Source of the DNA: Rhizobacter sp. Root404
GTDB taxonomy: Bacteria; Pseudomonadota; Gammaproteobacteria; Burkholderiales; Burkholderiaceae_C
Length of the DNA: 64,000 nucleotides
Assembly (NCBI RefSeq): GCF_001425865.1
Contig: NZ_LMDS01000001.1
Coordinates: forward strand, 659,486 to 723,485
Direction: 5' to 3'
This document shows, in pieces, positions 42,746 to 51,229 of this stretch. Both the position numbers and the translations under genes were made by a program. The notes beneath the pieces were generated by a model. That model had not been told where the DNA came from, searched no databases, and saw only the letters and a program-made list of their open reading frames with translations. Position 1 is the stretch's first letter, and each line of letters begins with the position of its first letter.

Positions 42746-44830
42746 ATGAACCCATTGCAGCAGCTGCAAGCCTGGCTCGGCCCGAACGCCAAGGCCGTGC
42801 GCTCGATGGCCGCGCCGCTGGTCGTCGTGATGATCCTGTCGATGATGGTGCTGCCGCTGCCGCCGTTTGCGCTGGACCTGCTGTTCACCTTCAACATCGC
42901 GATGGCGCTGATGGTGATGATGGTCGCGGCCTACATGGTCAGGCCGCTCGACTTCGCGGCCTTCCCGTCGGTGATCCTGCTCACGACCTTGCTGCGCCTG
43001 TCGCTGAACGTGGCCTCGACCCGCGTCGTGCTGCTCGAGGGCCACACCGGCGCGGGCGCGGCCGGCGCGGTGATCGAATCCTTCGGCCACTTCCTGATCG
43101 GCGGCAATTTCGCGGTCGGCCTGATCGTGTTCGCGATCCTGGTGGTGATCAACTTCATCGTCGTCACCAAGGGCGCCGAGCGCATCGCCGAGGTCGGCGC
43201 GCGTTTCACCCTCGACGCGATGCCCGGCAAGCAGATGGCGATCGACGCCGACCTGAACGCCGGCCTGATCGACGACAAGGAGGCCAAGCGCCGCCGCGCC
43301 GAGGTCGGCGAGGAGGCGGAATTCTTCGGCTCGATGGACGGTGCCAGCAAGTACGTGCGCGGCGACGCGATGGCCGGCCTTCTGATCCTGTTCATCAACA
43401 TCATCGGCGGCTTCGTGATCGGTGTCGCGCAGCACGACCTGTCGGCCTCGCAGGCCGCCAACAGCTACATCCTGCTGGCGGTCGGCGACGCGCTGGTGGC
43501 GCAGATCCCGGCGCTGCTGATCTCGGTGGCGGCGGCGATGGTCGTCTCCCGCGTCGGCAAGAGCGAGGACGTGGGCAGCCAGATCGCCCGCCAGGTCTTC
43601 AATTCGCCGAAGACGCTGGGCATCACGGCTGGCGTGATCGCGCTGCTGGGCGTGATCCCCGGCATGCCGAACATCGTGTTCCTGCTGCTGGCGTCGGGCT
43701 TCGGCTACGCCTCGTGGTGGATGGCGCGGCGCGACAAGCGCGCCGCCGAGGCCGTGCCGCAGCGCCCGGCCGAGGTCGCGCAGGCCAATCCCGAGGCCAC
43801 CTGGGACGACCTGATGCCGGTCGACACGCTCGGCCTCGAAGTGGGCTACCGCCTGATCTCGCTGGTCGACAAGGCCCGCCAGGGCGATCTGCTCGGCCGC
43901 ATCAAGGGCGTGCGCAAGAAGTTCGCGCAGGACGTCGGCTTCCTGCCGCCGCCGGTCCACATCCGCGACAACCTGGAACTCAAGCCGAGCGCCTACCGCC
44001 TGACGCTGCGCGGCGCCGTGGTGGGCGAGGGCGAGGCCTTCCCCGGCATGTTGCTGGCCATCAACCCGGGCGGCGCGACCACGCAGCTGATCGGCACCAA
44101 GACCACCGACCCGGCCTTCGGCCTGCCGGCGGTCTGGATCGAGGAGCGCCAGCGCGAGTCGGCCCAAATGGCCGGATTTACGGTTGTTGATTGCTCGACC
44201 GTGGTGGCGACCCATCTTTCACACTTGATGCAATTGCACGCGGCCAAGTTGCTGGGCCGCGTCGAGACCCAGCAGCTGGTCGAACACGTGACGAAGCTGG
44301 CCCCCAAGTTGATCGAGGACGTGGTTCCGAAAATGGTTGGCATCGCCGCACTGCAAAAGGTCCTGCAGCTTCTCCTAGAAGAAGGCGTGCACATCCGCGA
44401 CATGCGCTCGATCGTCGAGAGCCTGGCCGATGCCGCCGCCACCGTCACCGACCCGGCCGAACTCGCCCGCCGCATCCGCATCCACCTGGCGCCGAGCATC
44501 GTGCAGCAGATCTACGGCCCGGTGAAGGAGCTGGACGTGATCGCCCTCGAGCCCGAGCTCGAGCGCCTGGTCACCCAGGCCCTGAACTCGCCGCACGGCG
44601 CCGCGCTCGACCCGGGCGTGGCCGACACGCTGGCGCGCAGCGCCGCCGATTCCGCCAAACGCCAGGAAGACCTGGGTCACCCGGCCTGCCTGCTGGTGCC
44701 CGACATGATCCGCGCCCCGATGGCGCGCCTGCTGAAGCGCGCGGCGCCCCGCCTGCGCGTGCTCGGCCACAGCGAAATCCCTGAAACGCATTCGATCCGC
44801 ATCGGTTCGATCATTGGAGCCCACTCATGA
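42746..44830 (+). CDS. flhA: Flagellar export gate protein FlhA
   Basis: This 694-residue protein forms the nonameric gate. Eight transmembrane helices lie in residues 1-330, with PLPPFALDLLFTFNIAMALM and the conserved cytoplasmic FHIPEP-like loop GARFTLDAMPGKQMAIDADL. The C-terminal domain that binds chaperone-substrate complexes follows. Residues about 473-548 use codons (TTT, AAA, TCA, CTA) unlike the rest of the gene. It overlaps flhF by four bases. Confidence 0.97.
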   Translation: MNPLQQLQAWLGPNAKAVRSMAAPLVVVMILSMMVLPLPPFALDLLFTFNIAMALMVMMVAAYMVRPLDFAAFPSVILLTTLLRLSLNVASTRVVLLEGHTGAGAAGAVIESFGHFLIGGNFAVGLIVFAILVVINFIVVTKGAERIAEVGARFTLDAMPGKQMAIDADLNAGLIDDKEAKRRRAEVGEEAEFFGSMDGASKYVRGDAMAGLLILFINIIGGFVIGVAQHDLSASQAANSYILLAVGDALVAQIPALLISVAAAMVVSRVGKSEDVGSQIARQVFNSPKTLGITAGVIALLGVIPGMPNIVFLLLASGFGYASWWMARRDKRAAEAVPQRPAEVAQANPEATWDDLMPVDTLGLEVGYRLISLVDKARQGDLLGRIKGVRKKFAQDVGFLPPPVHIRDNLELKPSAYRLTLRGAVVGEGEAFPGMLLAINPGGATTQLIGTKTTDPAFGLPAVWIEERQRESAQMAGFTVVDCSTVVATHLSHLMQLHAAKLLGRVETQQLVEHVTKLAPKLIEDVVPKMVGIAALQKVLQLLLEEGVHIRDMRSIVESLADAAATVTDPAELARRIRIHLAPSIVQQIYGPVKELDVIALEPELERLVTQALNSPHGAALDPGVADTLARSAADSAKRQEDLGHPACLLVPDMIRAPMARLLKRAAPRLRVLGHSEIPETHSIRIGSIIGAHS

Positions 44831-46335
44831 ACGTCAAACGTTTCACGGCGCGCACGTCGCGTGATGCACTGGTTCTCGTGAGGCAGGCGCTGGGCGAGGA
44901 CGCGGTCGTGCTGTCGACCAAGCCGAGCGTCGACGGCGTCGAGGTGCTGGCGATGGCGCCCGAAGGGATGAAGCAGATCGAGCGCATGGCCGCCGCGACG
45001 CCGGCCGCCCCGGCCAAGCCGGCGGCCCGGGCCGCGGTTCAGGCCGAGCCCGCGCCGACCGAAGTCACCGACGACGTGGCGCAGCTCTCGATGAGCACGC
45101 TGTCGTTCCAGGATTACGTGCGCGACCGCATGCTGCGCCGCCGCTCCGCTGCGCTGGCCCCCGAGGCCGCCGCCCCGGTGCGCGAGGAGCCCCGCGCTGC
45201 CGCCCGCCCCGCACCGTCCACCGAGCGCCACAGCGTGCTCGAGCAGCGCATGAGCGCCCCCGCGCCGGCCCCGCTGCTGCGCGAGCCGCCGGTGCTGAGC
45301 GACCCGATGCCGGTGTTCGCCGACCATGCCGTCAACGCGGCGGCGTCGCAGGCGGCGCAGGTCGCCCGCCGCGACCAGGAAGACATGATGAGCGAGCTGC
45401 GCTCGATGAAGGGCCTGATCGAAGAGCGCTTCGGCGCGCTGGCCTTCATGGAGAAGCTCAACCGCCAGCCGGCGCAGGCCCGCCTGACCCAGAAGCTGCT
45501 CGACTGCGGCTTCTCGCCGGCGCTGATCCGCAAGATCGGCGACAGCCTCCCGATGGACGTGACCGACGAGGCCACCTGGGCGGCCGGCGTGCTCGAGCGC
45601 AACCTGCTGACGGCCGAGGCCGAATCGCCGCTGGAAGACCAGGGCGGCGTCTACGCGCTGGTCGGCGCCACCGGCGTCGGCAAGACCACCACCACCGCCA
45701 AGATCGCCGCCGCGTTCGCCGCCAAGTACGGCGCCAACAACCTCGGCCTGATCACCCTCGACGCCTACCGGATCGGTGCCCACGAGCAGCTGCGCGCCTA
45801 CGGCCGCATCCTCGGCGTGCCGGTGCACACCGCGCACGACCGCGCCTCGCTCGAGGACCTGCTCGAGTTGCTGGCCGGCAAGAAGATGGTCCTGATCGAC
45901 ACCGCCGGCATGGCCCAGCGCGACACCCGCACCCGCGAGCTGCTCGACATGCTCAGCCACCGCGAGATCCGCAAGCTGCTGGTCATCAACGCCGCGTCGC
46001 AGGGCGAGACGATCGAGGACGTGCTGATCTCGTACCACGCGCCGGTCTGCGCCGGCATCGTGCTGTCGAAGATGGACGAGGCCGTCAAGCTCGGCCCGGC
46101 GCTCGACGCGATGATCCGCATGAAGCTCAAGGTGATCGGCGTGGCCAACGGCCAGCGCGTGCCGGAAGACTGGCACCGCCTGTCGGCCAACGCCCTGGTG
46201 CACCGCGCGCTGCGCGCCGGCGGCAGCAGCGCCTACAAGCTCGACGCGAGCGACGTGAGCCTGATTTTCACGGCGCCGCTGGGCCAGAACCAGAACCAGC
46301 ACCGCGGCGCCGCGCGCCCGCTGCTGAACGCCTGA
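44827..46335 (+). CDS. flhF: SRP-type GTPase FlhF
   Basis: This 502-residue GTPase places the polar flagellum. The N-terminal 300 residues include a B domain and a long variable A/P/E-rich stretch. The NG domain has the P-loop GATGVGKTTTTAKIAA (about residues 279-294), DAYRIGAHEQLRAYG, and DTAGMAQRD. Its presence suggests one or a few polar flagella. It is translationally coupled to flhA. Confidence 0.95.
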   Translation: MNVKRFTARTSRDALVLVRQALGEDAVVLSTKPSVDGVEVLAMAPEGMKQIERMAAATPAAPAKPAARAAVQAEPAPTEVTDDVAQLSMSTLSFQDYVRDRMLRRRSAALAPEAAAPVREEPRAAARPAPSTERHSVLEQRMSAPAPAPLLREPPVLSDPMPVFADHAVNAAASQAAQVARRDQEDMMSELRSMKGLIEERFGALAFMEKLNRQPAQARLTQKLLDCGFSPALIRKIGDSLPMDVTDEATWAAGVLERNLLTAEAESPLEDQGGVYALVGATGVGKTTTTAKIAAAFAAKYGANNLGLITLDAYRIGAHEQLRAYGRILGVPVHTAHDRASLEDLLELLAGKKMVLIDTAGMAQRDTRTRELLDMLSHREIRKLLVINAASQGETIEDVLISYHAPVCAGIVLSKMDEAVKLGPALDAMIRMKLKVIGVANGQRVPEDWHRLSANALVHRALRAGGSSAYKLDASDVSLIFTAPLGQNQNQHRGAARPLLNA

Positions 46336-46369
46336 GCCCATCCACCGAACCCCGGACGACGACCCGCCC

Positions 46370-47161
46370 ATGTCCCGATCCCTGCCTCTCGACCAGGCCG
46401 ACGGCCTGCGCCGCCTGTTCGCCCACGCCCGCGTCTGCGTGCTGCCGGTGGTCTCGAACCCGAACGTCGCGTTCGGCGGCGTGATACTGGAGCGCCTGTG
46501 CACCGCGTTCGCCGAGCACGGCAAGCACACGCTGGTGATCGACGCCGCCGAGCGCGCACCCGTTCACCACGAGATGGCGCTGCTCGACCTGGCCGAATGC
46601 ATCGAGCCGCTGTCGGCCCAGGTCTCGTACCTGGCGGCGCGCGGGCTGCCGCTGCGCTTCGTCGACTCGACCGGCTCGACCAACAACTTCCTGAAGGCGG
46701 TCGGCGAGGCCGCGCCGCACGCCGACGTGCTGCTGGTCCATGCCAGCGCCTCCGACCTGTGCCGCCTGTTCTCGCGCAGCGCCGACATCGACCGGGTGCG
46801 ACCGCTGCTGCTCGCCGACGACCGGCCGACCAGCGTGACCCACGCCTACGCCGCGATGAAGCTGCTGACGCAGCGCGCCGGCCTGGTCGTGCACGACCTG
46901 TTGCTCGGCGCGGCCGCGCATTCGCCTCGCTCGGAGCGCATCGCGATGCAGATCGCGACCTGCGCCGACGACTTTCTCGGCGCGGTGTTGCGCGACTGGG
47001 TCCAGATCGACCCGGCCTGCGACGCCACGGAAGCGCCGACCGCAGACCTGCGCCGCCTCGTGCGGGAGCAGTTGCGCACGGCGCAGGGCGAGTCCCTGCA
47101 TGACCTGGCCCCGTCGGCCATCACCCCACACGGAGCCGCACGCGCATGGGCCCACAACTGA
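46370..47161 (+). CDS. flhG: FlhG/MinD-like protein lacking the nucleotide-binding loop
   Basis: This 263-residue protein lies where flhG (fleN) is expected, between flhF and fliA. FlhG counts flagella as a MinD-type ATPase. Here the start VCVLPVVSNPNVAFGGVILE aligns with the MinD beta-1/P-loop region, but the KGGxGK motif is absent. LVIDAAERAP fits the following strand, and VLLVHASASDLCRLFSRSAD a later one. It is probably a degenerate, non-ATP-binding FlhG, as seen in some Burkholderiales. Translation overlaps or abuts fliA. Confidence 0.75.
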   Translation: MSRSLPLDQADGLRRLFAHARVCVLPVVSNPNVAFGGVILERLCTAFAEHGKHTLVIDAAERAPVHHEMALLDLAECIEPLSAQVSYLAARGLPLRFVDSTGSTNNFLKAVGEAAPHADVLLVHASASDLCRLFSRSADIDRVRPLLLADDRPTSVTHAYAAMKLLTQRAGLVVHDLLLGAAAHSPRSERIAMQIATCADDFLGAVLRDWVQIDPACDATEAPTADLRRLVREQLRTAQGESLHDLAPSAITPHGAARAWAHN

Positions 47162-47178
47162 CCACTTCGGAGCACTCG

Positions 47179-47892
47179 ATGTACACCGCCAAAGGCCAGC
47201 TCGACCTGAATTCGACCTTGAAGCAGTACAGCGGGCTGGTGCGCCGCCTGGCCCACCAGATGATCGCGAAGCTGCCGGCCAACGTCGAGGTCGACGACCT
47301 GATCCAGGTCGGCATGATCGGCCTGGCCGACGCGATGACGCGTTTCGACGCGGCCCAGGGCGTGCAGTTCGAGACCTTCGCGACGCAGCGCATCCGCGGT
47401 GCGATGCTCGACGAGCTGCGCGGCAACGACTACCTGTCGCGCGGCACCCGCAAGCAGCAGCGCACGATCGAATCGGCGGTGCACAAGCTCGAGCAGAAGC
47501 TCGGCCGCGCGCCGGTCGAGAGCGAGATCGCCCGCGAGATGGGCGTCACGCTGGTCGAGTACCAGGAGTTGCTCGGCAAGGTCCGCGGCACCCAGCTCGT
47601 GTACCTGGAAGACATGTCCGGCGACGAGGGCGACAACGACTTCCTCGACCGCCACGTCGGCGACGAGGAGAGCAACCCGCTCGCGCAGTTGCAGGACCAC
47701 CGCATGCGCGAGGCGCTGGTCGAGGCGATCAAGGTGTTGCCCGAGCGCGAGCAGTACGTGATGAGCATGTACTACGAGCACGACATGAACCTGAAGGAGA
47801 TCGCGGCCGTGCTGAAGGTCACCGAATCGCGCGTCTGCCAGCTTCACAGCCAGTCGATCGCGCGGTTGCGCGTCAAGTTGCGCGCTTACTGA
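47179..47892 (+). CDS. fliA: Flagellar sigma factor FliA (sigma-28)
   Basis: This 237-residue alternative sigma factor transcribes late flagellar genes. Region 2 contains VEVDDLIQVGMIGLADAMTR and FETFATQRIRGAMLDELRGN. Regions 3 and 4 contain GRAPVESEIAREMGV and LKEIAAVLKVTESRVCQLHS. GGAG lies 6 bases before the ATG at 47179, which is chosen over an in-frame ATG at 47146 inside flhG. Its targets in the window include motA, fliD, fliS, one flagellin gene and the 83-residue protein gene. No flgM (anti-sigma) is in the window. Confidence 0.96.
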   Translation: MYTAKGQLDLNSTLKQYSGLVRRLAHQMIAKLPANVEVDDLIQVGMIGLADAMTRFDAAQGVQFETFATQRIRGAMLDELRGNDYLSRGTRKQQRTIESAVHKLEQKLGRAPVESEIAREMGVTLVEYQELLGKVRGTQLVYLEDMSGDEGDNDFLDRHVGDEESNPLAQLQDHRMREALVEAIKVLPEREQYVMSMYYEHDMNLKEIAAVLKVTESRVCQLHSQSIARLRVKLRAY

Positions 47893-47893
47893 G

Positions 47894-49249
47894 ATGGGCG
47901 TGATGCAGCTGATCAGGCGCCCGCGCGCTGCGGCGATCCCGGTGGACCCGCCGCAGGCCGCCGTCGCGCAGCCCGACCTCGACGCCGCGATCCGCTCGAT
48001 CAGCCGCCAGGCCTCGACGATCGGACGCGAATCGGCCGAGGTGCGCGGTCTGATCGACGACACCACCAAGGCATCCGAGCGTGGCGTCGTCGCGGTCGCG
48101 TCGCTGACCACGCAGGTCAAGGACATCAATGCCGCGCAGGCCGGCATCGGCAGCGTCTCGACGGCCGGCCTGGCCGCGGTGGACCGGGTGCGGGTGGCGG
48201 TCGAAGGCGTCGGCAACGAGGTCGGCGCGGTCGTCACGACGCTGCGCGACGTGGCGCGCGCGGCCGAGAGCATCTCGCAGATCGCCTTGCAGACCCGGCT
48301 GGTCGCGTTCAACGCGTCGGTCGAGGCCAAGCGTGCCGGCGATGCGGGCCGCGGCTTCGGGGTCGTCGCCGATGCGGTGAAGGACCTGGCCGGCAAGGTC
48401 GAGTTCTCGTCGAAGGAGATCATGCGCACGGTCGGCGAGCTCGACAAGCGCATCGCCGCGCTGTCGCGCGAGATCCGCGTCGATCCGAAGCGCGCCGAGC
48501 GCGGCGAGTTCCACACCGCGCTGGCCGACGTGCAGGGCGCGGTCGCCAGCATCATCGAGGCGGCAGAACGCAGCCGCGCGATCTGCGGCGGGCTCGACCA
48601 GCAGATGGCGTCGATCGCCGCCGAAATGGGCCAGACCGGCCGCTCGCTCGGCGCCGCGATGAAGCGCAGCGAGACTTTTCTCGATGTCTCGGAGCACCTG
48701 ATCGAGCTGGTCGCCGAATGCGGCATCGAGACCGAGGACACGCCGTTCATCCGCGCCGCCATCGACGCGGCCGCGCGCATTGCCGCGCGTCTCGAGGAGG
48801 CGCTGGCCAATGGGCAGATCCGCGCGGCGGCGCTGTTCGACGAGGCCTACCAGATGATCCCGGGCACCAACCCGCCACAGCACACGACCGGCTTCGTCGC
48901 GCTGGCCGACCGGCTCTTCCCCGACGTGCAGGAAGGCGTGCTGGCGCTCGACCCGAAGGTCGTGTTCTGCATCGCGGTCGACCGCAACGGCTACGTCGCG
49001 ACCCACAACCTCAAGTACAACCAGCCGCAGCGCGGCGACCTGGCGTGGGACAGCGCGAACAGCCGCTACCGGCGCATCTTCAACGACCGCACCGGACTCG
49101 CCTCGGCGCGCAACGAGCGGCCGTTCCTGCTGCAGACCTACCGCCGCGACATGGGCGGCGGCCAGTTCATCGTGATGAAGGAAGCGGCCGCGCCGATCCG
49201 CGTCGCCGGTCGCCACTGGGGCGGCCTTCGCCTCGCCTTCAAGTTCTGA
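47894..49249 (+). CDS. Soluble chemoreceptor-like protein with C-terminal sensor region
   Basis: This 451-residue protein has no transmembrane segment. Residues about 30-260 form a methyl-accepting-type coiled coil whose hairpin tip reads IALQTRLVAFNASVEAKRAG then DAGRGFGVVADAVKDLAGKV, clearly related to the chemoreceptor tip but divergent (NASVEAKRAG in place of NAAVEAARAG). Residues about 300-451 form a globular domain ending TGLASARNERPFLLQTYRRD and MKEAAAPIRVAGRHWGG, which looks Cache/PAS-like. The order (signalling, then sensor) is the reverse of a classical receptor. It begins one base after fliA. Confidence 0.8.
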   Translation: MGVMQLIRRPRAAAIPVDPPQAAVAQPDLDAAIRSISRQASTIGRESAEVRGLIDDTTKASERGVVAVASLTTQVKDINAAQAGIGSVSTAGLAAVDRVRVAVEGVGNEVGAVVTTLRDVARAAESISQIALQTRLVAFNASVEAKRAGDAGRGFGVVADAVKDLAGKVEFSSKEIMRTVGELDKRIAALSREIRVDPKRAERGEFHTALADVQGAVASIIEAAERSRAICGGLDQQMASIAAEMGQTGRSLGAAMKRSETFLDVSEHLIELVAECGIETEDTPFIRAAIDAAARIAARLEEALANGQIRAAALFDEAYQMIPGTNPPQHTTGFVALADRLFPDVQEGVLALDPKVVFCIAVDRNGYVATHNLKYNQPQRGDLAWDSANSRYRRIFNDRTGLASARNERPFLLQTYRRDMGGGQFIVMKEAAAPIRVAGRHWGGLRLAFKF

Positions 49250-49270
49250 TCTTCAGATGAGCGGCGCGAG

Positions 49271-50029
49271 ATGAGCGGCCTGCGCATCGTCTGGCCGCTG
49301 CCGGCGCTGCTGAGCTGGGCCAGTGGCTGGGCCGTGTTCGCGCTGCTGCGCGCCGCCGGTGCGCCGCTCGCTGCGGCGATCGCGGCGGGGGTCGGTCTCG
49401 GCGCGGCGCTCAGCGTGCTCGGCACGACGCCGTGGCGCCGCGTGTTCATCGCCGCCGGCTTTCCGCTGTCGCTGGCCGCTTCGGGCGTGGCGGGCGCGAT
49501 GCCGGCCTGGGGCTGGCTGCTGCCGCTGGCGCTGCTCGCGCTGGTCTACCCGCTCAATGCCTGGCGCGATGCGCCGCTGTTCCCGACACCGAGCGATGCG
49601 CTCGACGGCCTGGCGCGGCTCGCGCCGCTGAAGCCGGGCGCGCGCGTGCTCGATGCCGGCTGCGGTCTCGGCGATGGCCTGATCGAACTGCGCCGCGAGT
49701 ACCCGAAGGCCGAGTTGCTCGGGCTGGAATGGAGCTGGCCGCTGCGGGTGCTGTGCGCCTGGCGCTGCCGCGACGCGCGCGTGCGTCGCGCCGACATCTG
49801 GGCCGCCGACTGGTCGGCCTGCGACCTGGTCTACGTGTTCCAGCGCCCCGAGAGCATGGACCGCGCCGCCGAGAAGGCGACGCGCGAGCTGCGCCCGGGC
49901 GCGTGGCTGGTCAGCCTGGAGTTCGACGCACCGGGCTTCGCGCCGACCAAGGTCATCGAGTGCGCCGACGGCCGGCGCCTGTGGCTCTACCAGGTGCCGT
50001 TCCGCGCCCGACCCGCTGCGCTATCGTGA
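49271..50029 (+). CDS. Membrane-anchored class I SAM-dependent methyltransferase
   Basis: This 252-residue protein has two or three N-terminal hydrophobic helices (residues 1-95), then a Rossmann methyltransferase domain. Motif I is VLDAGCGLGDG (about residues 129-139), with acidic loop LLGLEWSW and later DLVYVFQRPESMD. The substrate is unknown. It follows the receptor gene by 21 bases. Confidence 0.8.
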   Translation: MSGLRIVWPLPALLSWASGWAVFALLRAAGAPLAAAIAAGVGLGAALSVLGTTPWRRVFIAAGFPLSLAASGVAGAMPAWGWLLPLALLALVYPLNAWRDAPLFPTPSDALDGLARLAPLKPGARVLDAGCGLGDGLIELRREYPKAELLGLEWSWPLRVLCAWRCRDARVRRADIWAADWSACDLVYVFQRPESMDRAAEKATRELRPGAWLVSLEFDAPGFAPTKVIECADGRRLWLYQVPFRARPAALS

Positions 50030-50060
50030 GCGCGCGGCGCCGTGCCGCTGGAGCCTCGTC

Positions 50061-50213
50061 ATGATCATCGTCACCGGAACGCTGCACGCCCGCCCGGACA
50101 CTGTCGCCGAGCTGCTGGCGCTCAGCCGCGAACACGTCGCGCGCTCGCTCACCGAACCGGGCTGCCTGGAGCATGGCGTCGCGGTCGACGCGACCGAGGT
50201 GCCCGTGCGCTGA
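50061..50213 (+). pseudogene. Truncated antibiotic-biosynthesis-monooxygenase-like fragment
   Basis: A short frame encodes 50 residues beginning MIIVTGTLHARPDTVAELLA and continuing EPGCLEHGVAVD, which matches the first half of a small ABM-domain protein of about 95-100 residues. It then ends after TEVPVR, with no second half in any frame nearby. Such proteins need the complete ferredoxin-like fold, so this is probably a remnant. Confidence 0.6.
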
Positions 50214-50228
50214 AGCGTCCGGCGTCGG

Positions 50229-51116
50229 TCAGGGGCGCGGCGGCGTCGTCGCGATGAACCCGAGCACGTCGTCGAGCACCGGTGCGATCCAGCGCAGCGG
50301 CGGCGCGAAGGCGCCGATCAGCGTGGCGTGGGTGGCGCGTTCGTAGAGGCGCAACGTCACCGCGGTGCCGGCCGCCTCGAGCCGCGCTGCAAGGGCGCGC
50401 GTGCTGCGGGTCGGGCTGACGAGGCGATCGTTCACCGGCGCGCCCAGGAACGTCGGCAGGCCCTTCATGGTGCCGAACTCGATCGGTTGCGCGTTGGGCG
50501 GATAGTTCGGATGGAAGAACACGGGTTGCGCGTCCGGGTTGTCGGTCGGGAAGAAGTCGTACGGGCCGGCCAGGCCGATCCAGCCAGCCAGCGCCTGCGG
50601 GCGTTGGCCGGTGGCGGCGAGCCAGCGCGGGTCGAGCGCCAGCATCGCCGCGTTGTAGCCGCCGGCGCTGTGGCCCATCACGAACACGCGCCGCGGGTCG
50701 CCACCGAGACGCGCCGCGCTGCGCAGGCCCCAATCGAGCGCGAGCGCGCTGTCGTTCAGGAACTCGGGATACCGCACCTCGGGGTAGAGCCGGTAGTCGG
50801 CGACGAGCGTCAGCACGCCGCGGGCGGCGAGCGCCGCGCCGACGAACCGGTAGTCGGCCCGCTCGCCGCTGTTCCACGACCCGCCGTAGAAGAACACGAC
50901 GACCGGCCAGCCATCGGCGGGCCGGTCGACCGTTGGCGTGTAGATGTCGAGCCGCTGGCGCGGGAGCGCGCCGTAGGGCTGGTCGGCCGCCACCGCGTAG
51001 CCGGGACTCGCGCTCGCGACCGCGTTGAGCACCCGCACCGGCGCACAGGCGGCCAGCCCGCCGGCGAGGAGCACCGGCACGAGCACGAGGACACAGAAGG
51101 TTTTGATGCAGGTCAA
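50229..51116 (-). CDS. Lipoprotein alpha/beta-hydrolase (esterase/lipase)
   Basis: This 295-residue hydrolase of the hormone-sensitive-lipase/BD-FAE-like type has a hydrophobic leader ending LAAC, a lipobox. The oxyanion motif is FFYGGSW (in place of HGGGW), the nucleophile elbow is GHSAGG, and the catalytic His is in ERATHATLIG. The start is taken as TTG 51116; there is no clear ribosome-binding site. A preceding Asp in SPTRSTR-like context was not firmly identified. It may hydrolyse esters or carbamates in the periplasm. Confidence 0.8.
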   Translation of the reverse strand: MTCIKTFCVLVLVPVLLAGGLAACAPVRVLNAVASASPGYAVAADQPYGALPRQRLDIYTPTVDRPADGWPVVVFFYGGSWNSGERADYRFVGAALAARGVLTLVADYRLYPEVRYPEFLNDSALALDWGLRSAARLGGDPRRVFVMGHSAGGYNAAMLALDPRWLAATGQRPQALAGWIGLAGPYDFFPTDNPDAQPVFFHPNYPPNAQPIEFGTMKGLPTFLGAPVNDRLVSPTRSTRALAARLEAAGTAVTLRLYERATHATLIGAFAPPLRWIAPVLDDVLGFIATTPPRP

Positions 51117-51229
51117 GGGAACGGGGCGCAGTGGCGATCCCGGAGCCTACGCGGCGGGCTGCGGGGTGGATGCAGCCCGCGGCGCGCTTATCCTGTGCGG
51201 CCGCGCCTACGCGCCGATCACCGCCTCGC

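Noticed and set aside
51184..51196. CGCGCTTATCCTG before the VIT gene as a class II flagellar box
   Set aside because: No ACAAT occurs at the required 27-base distance, and the gene is not flagellar.
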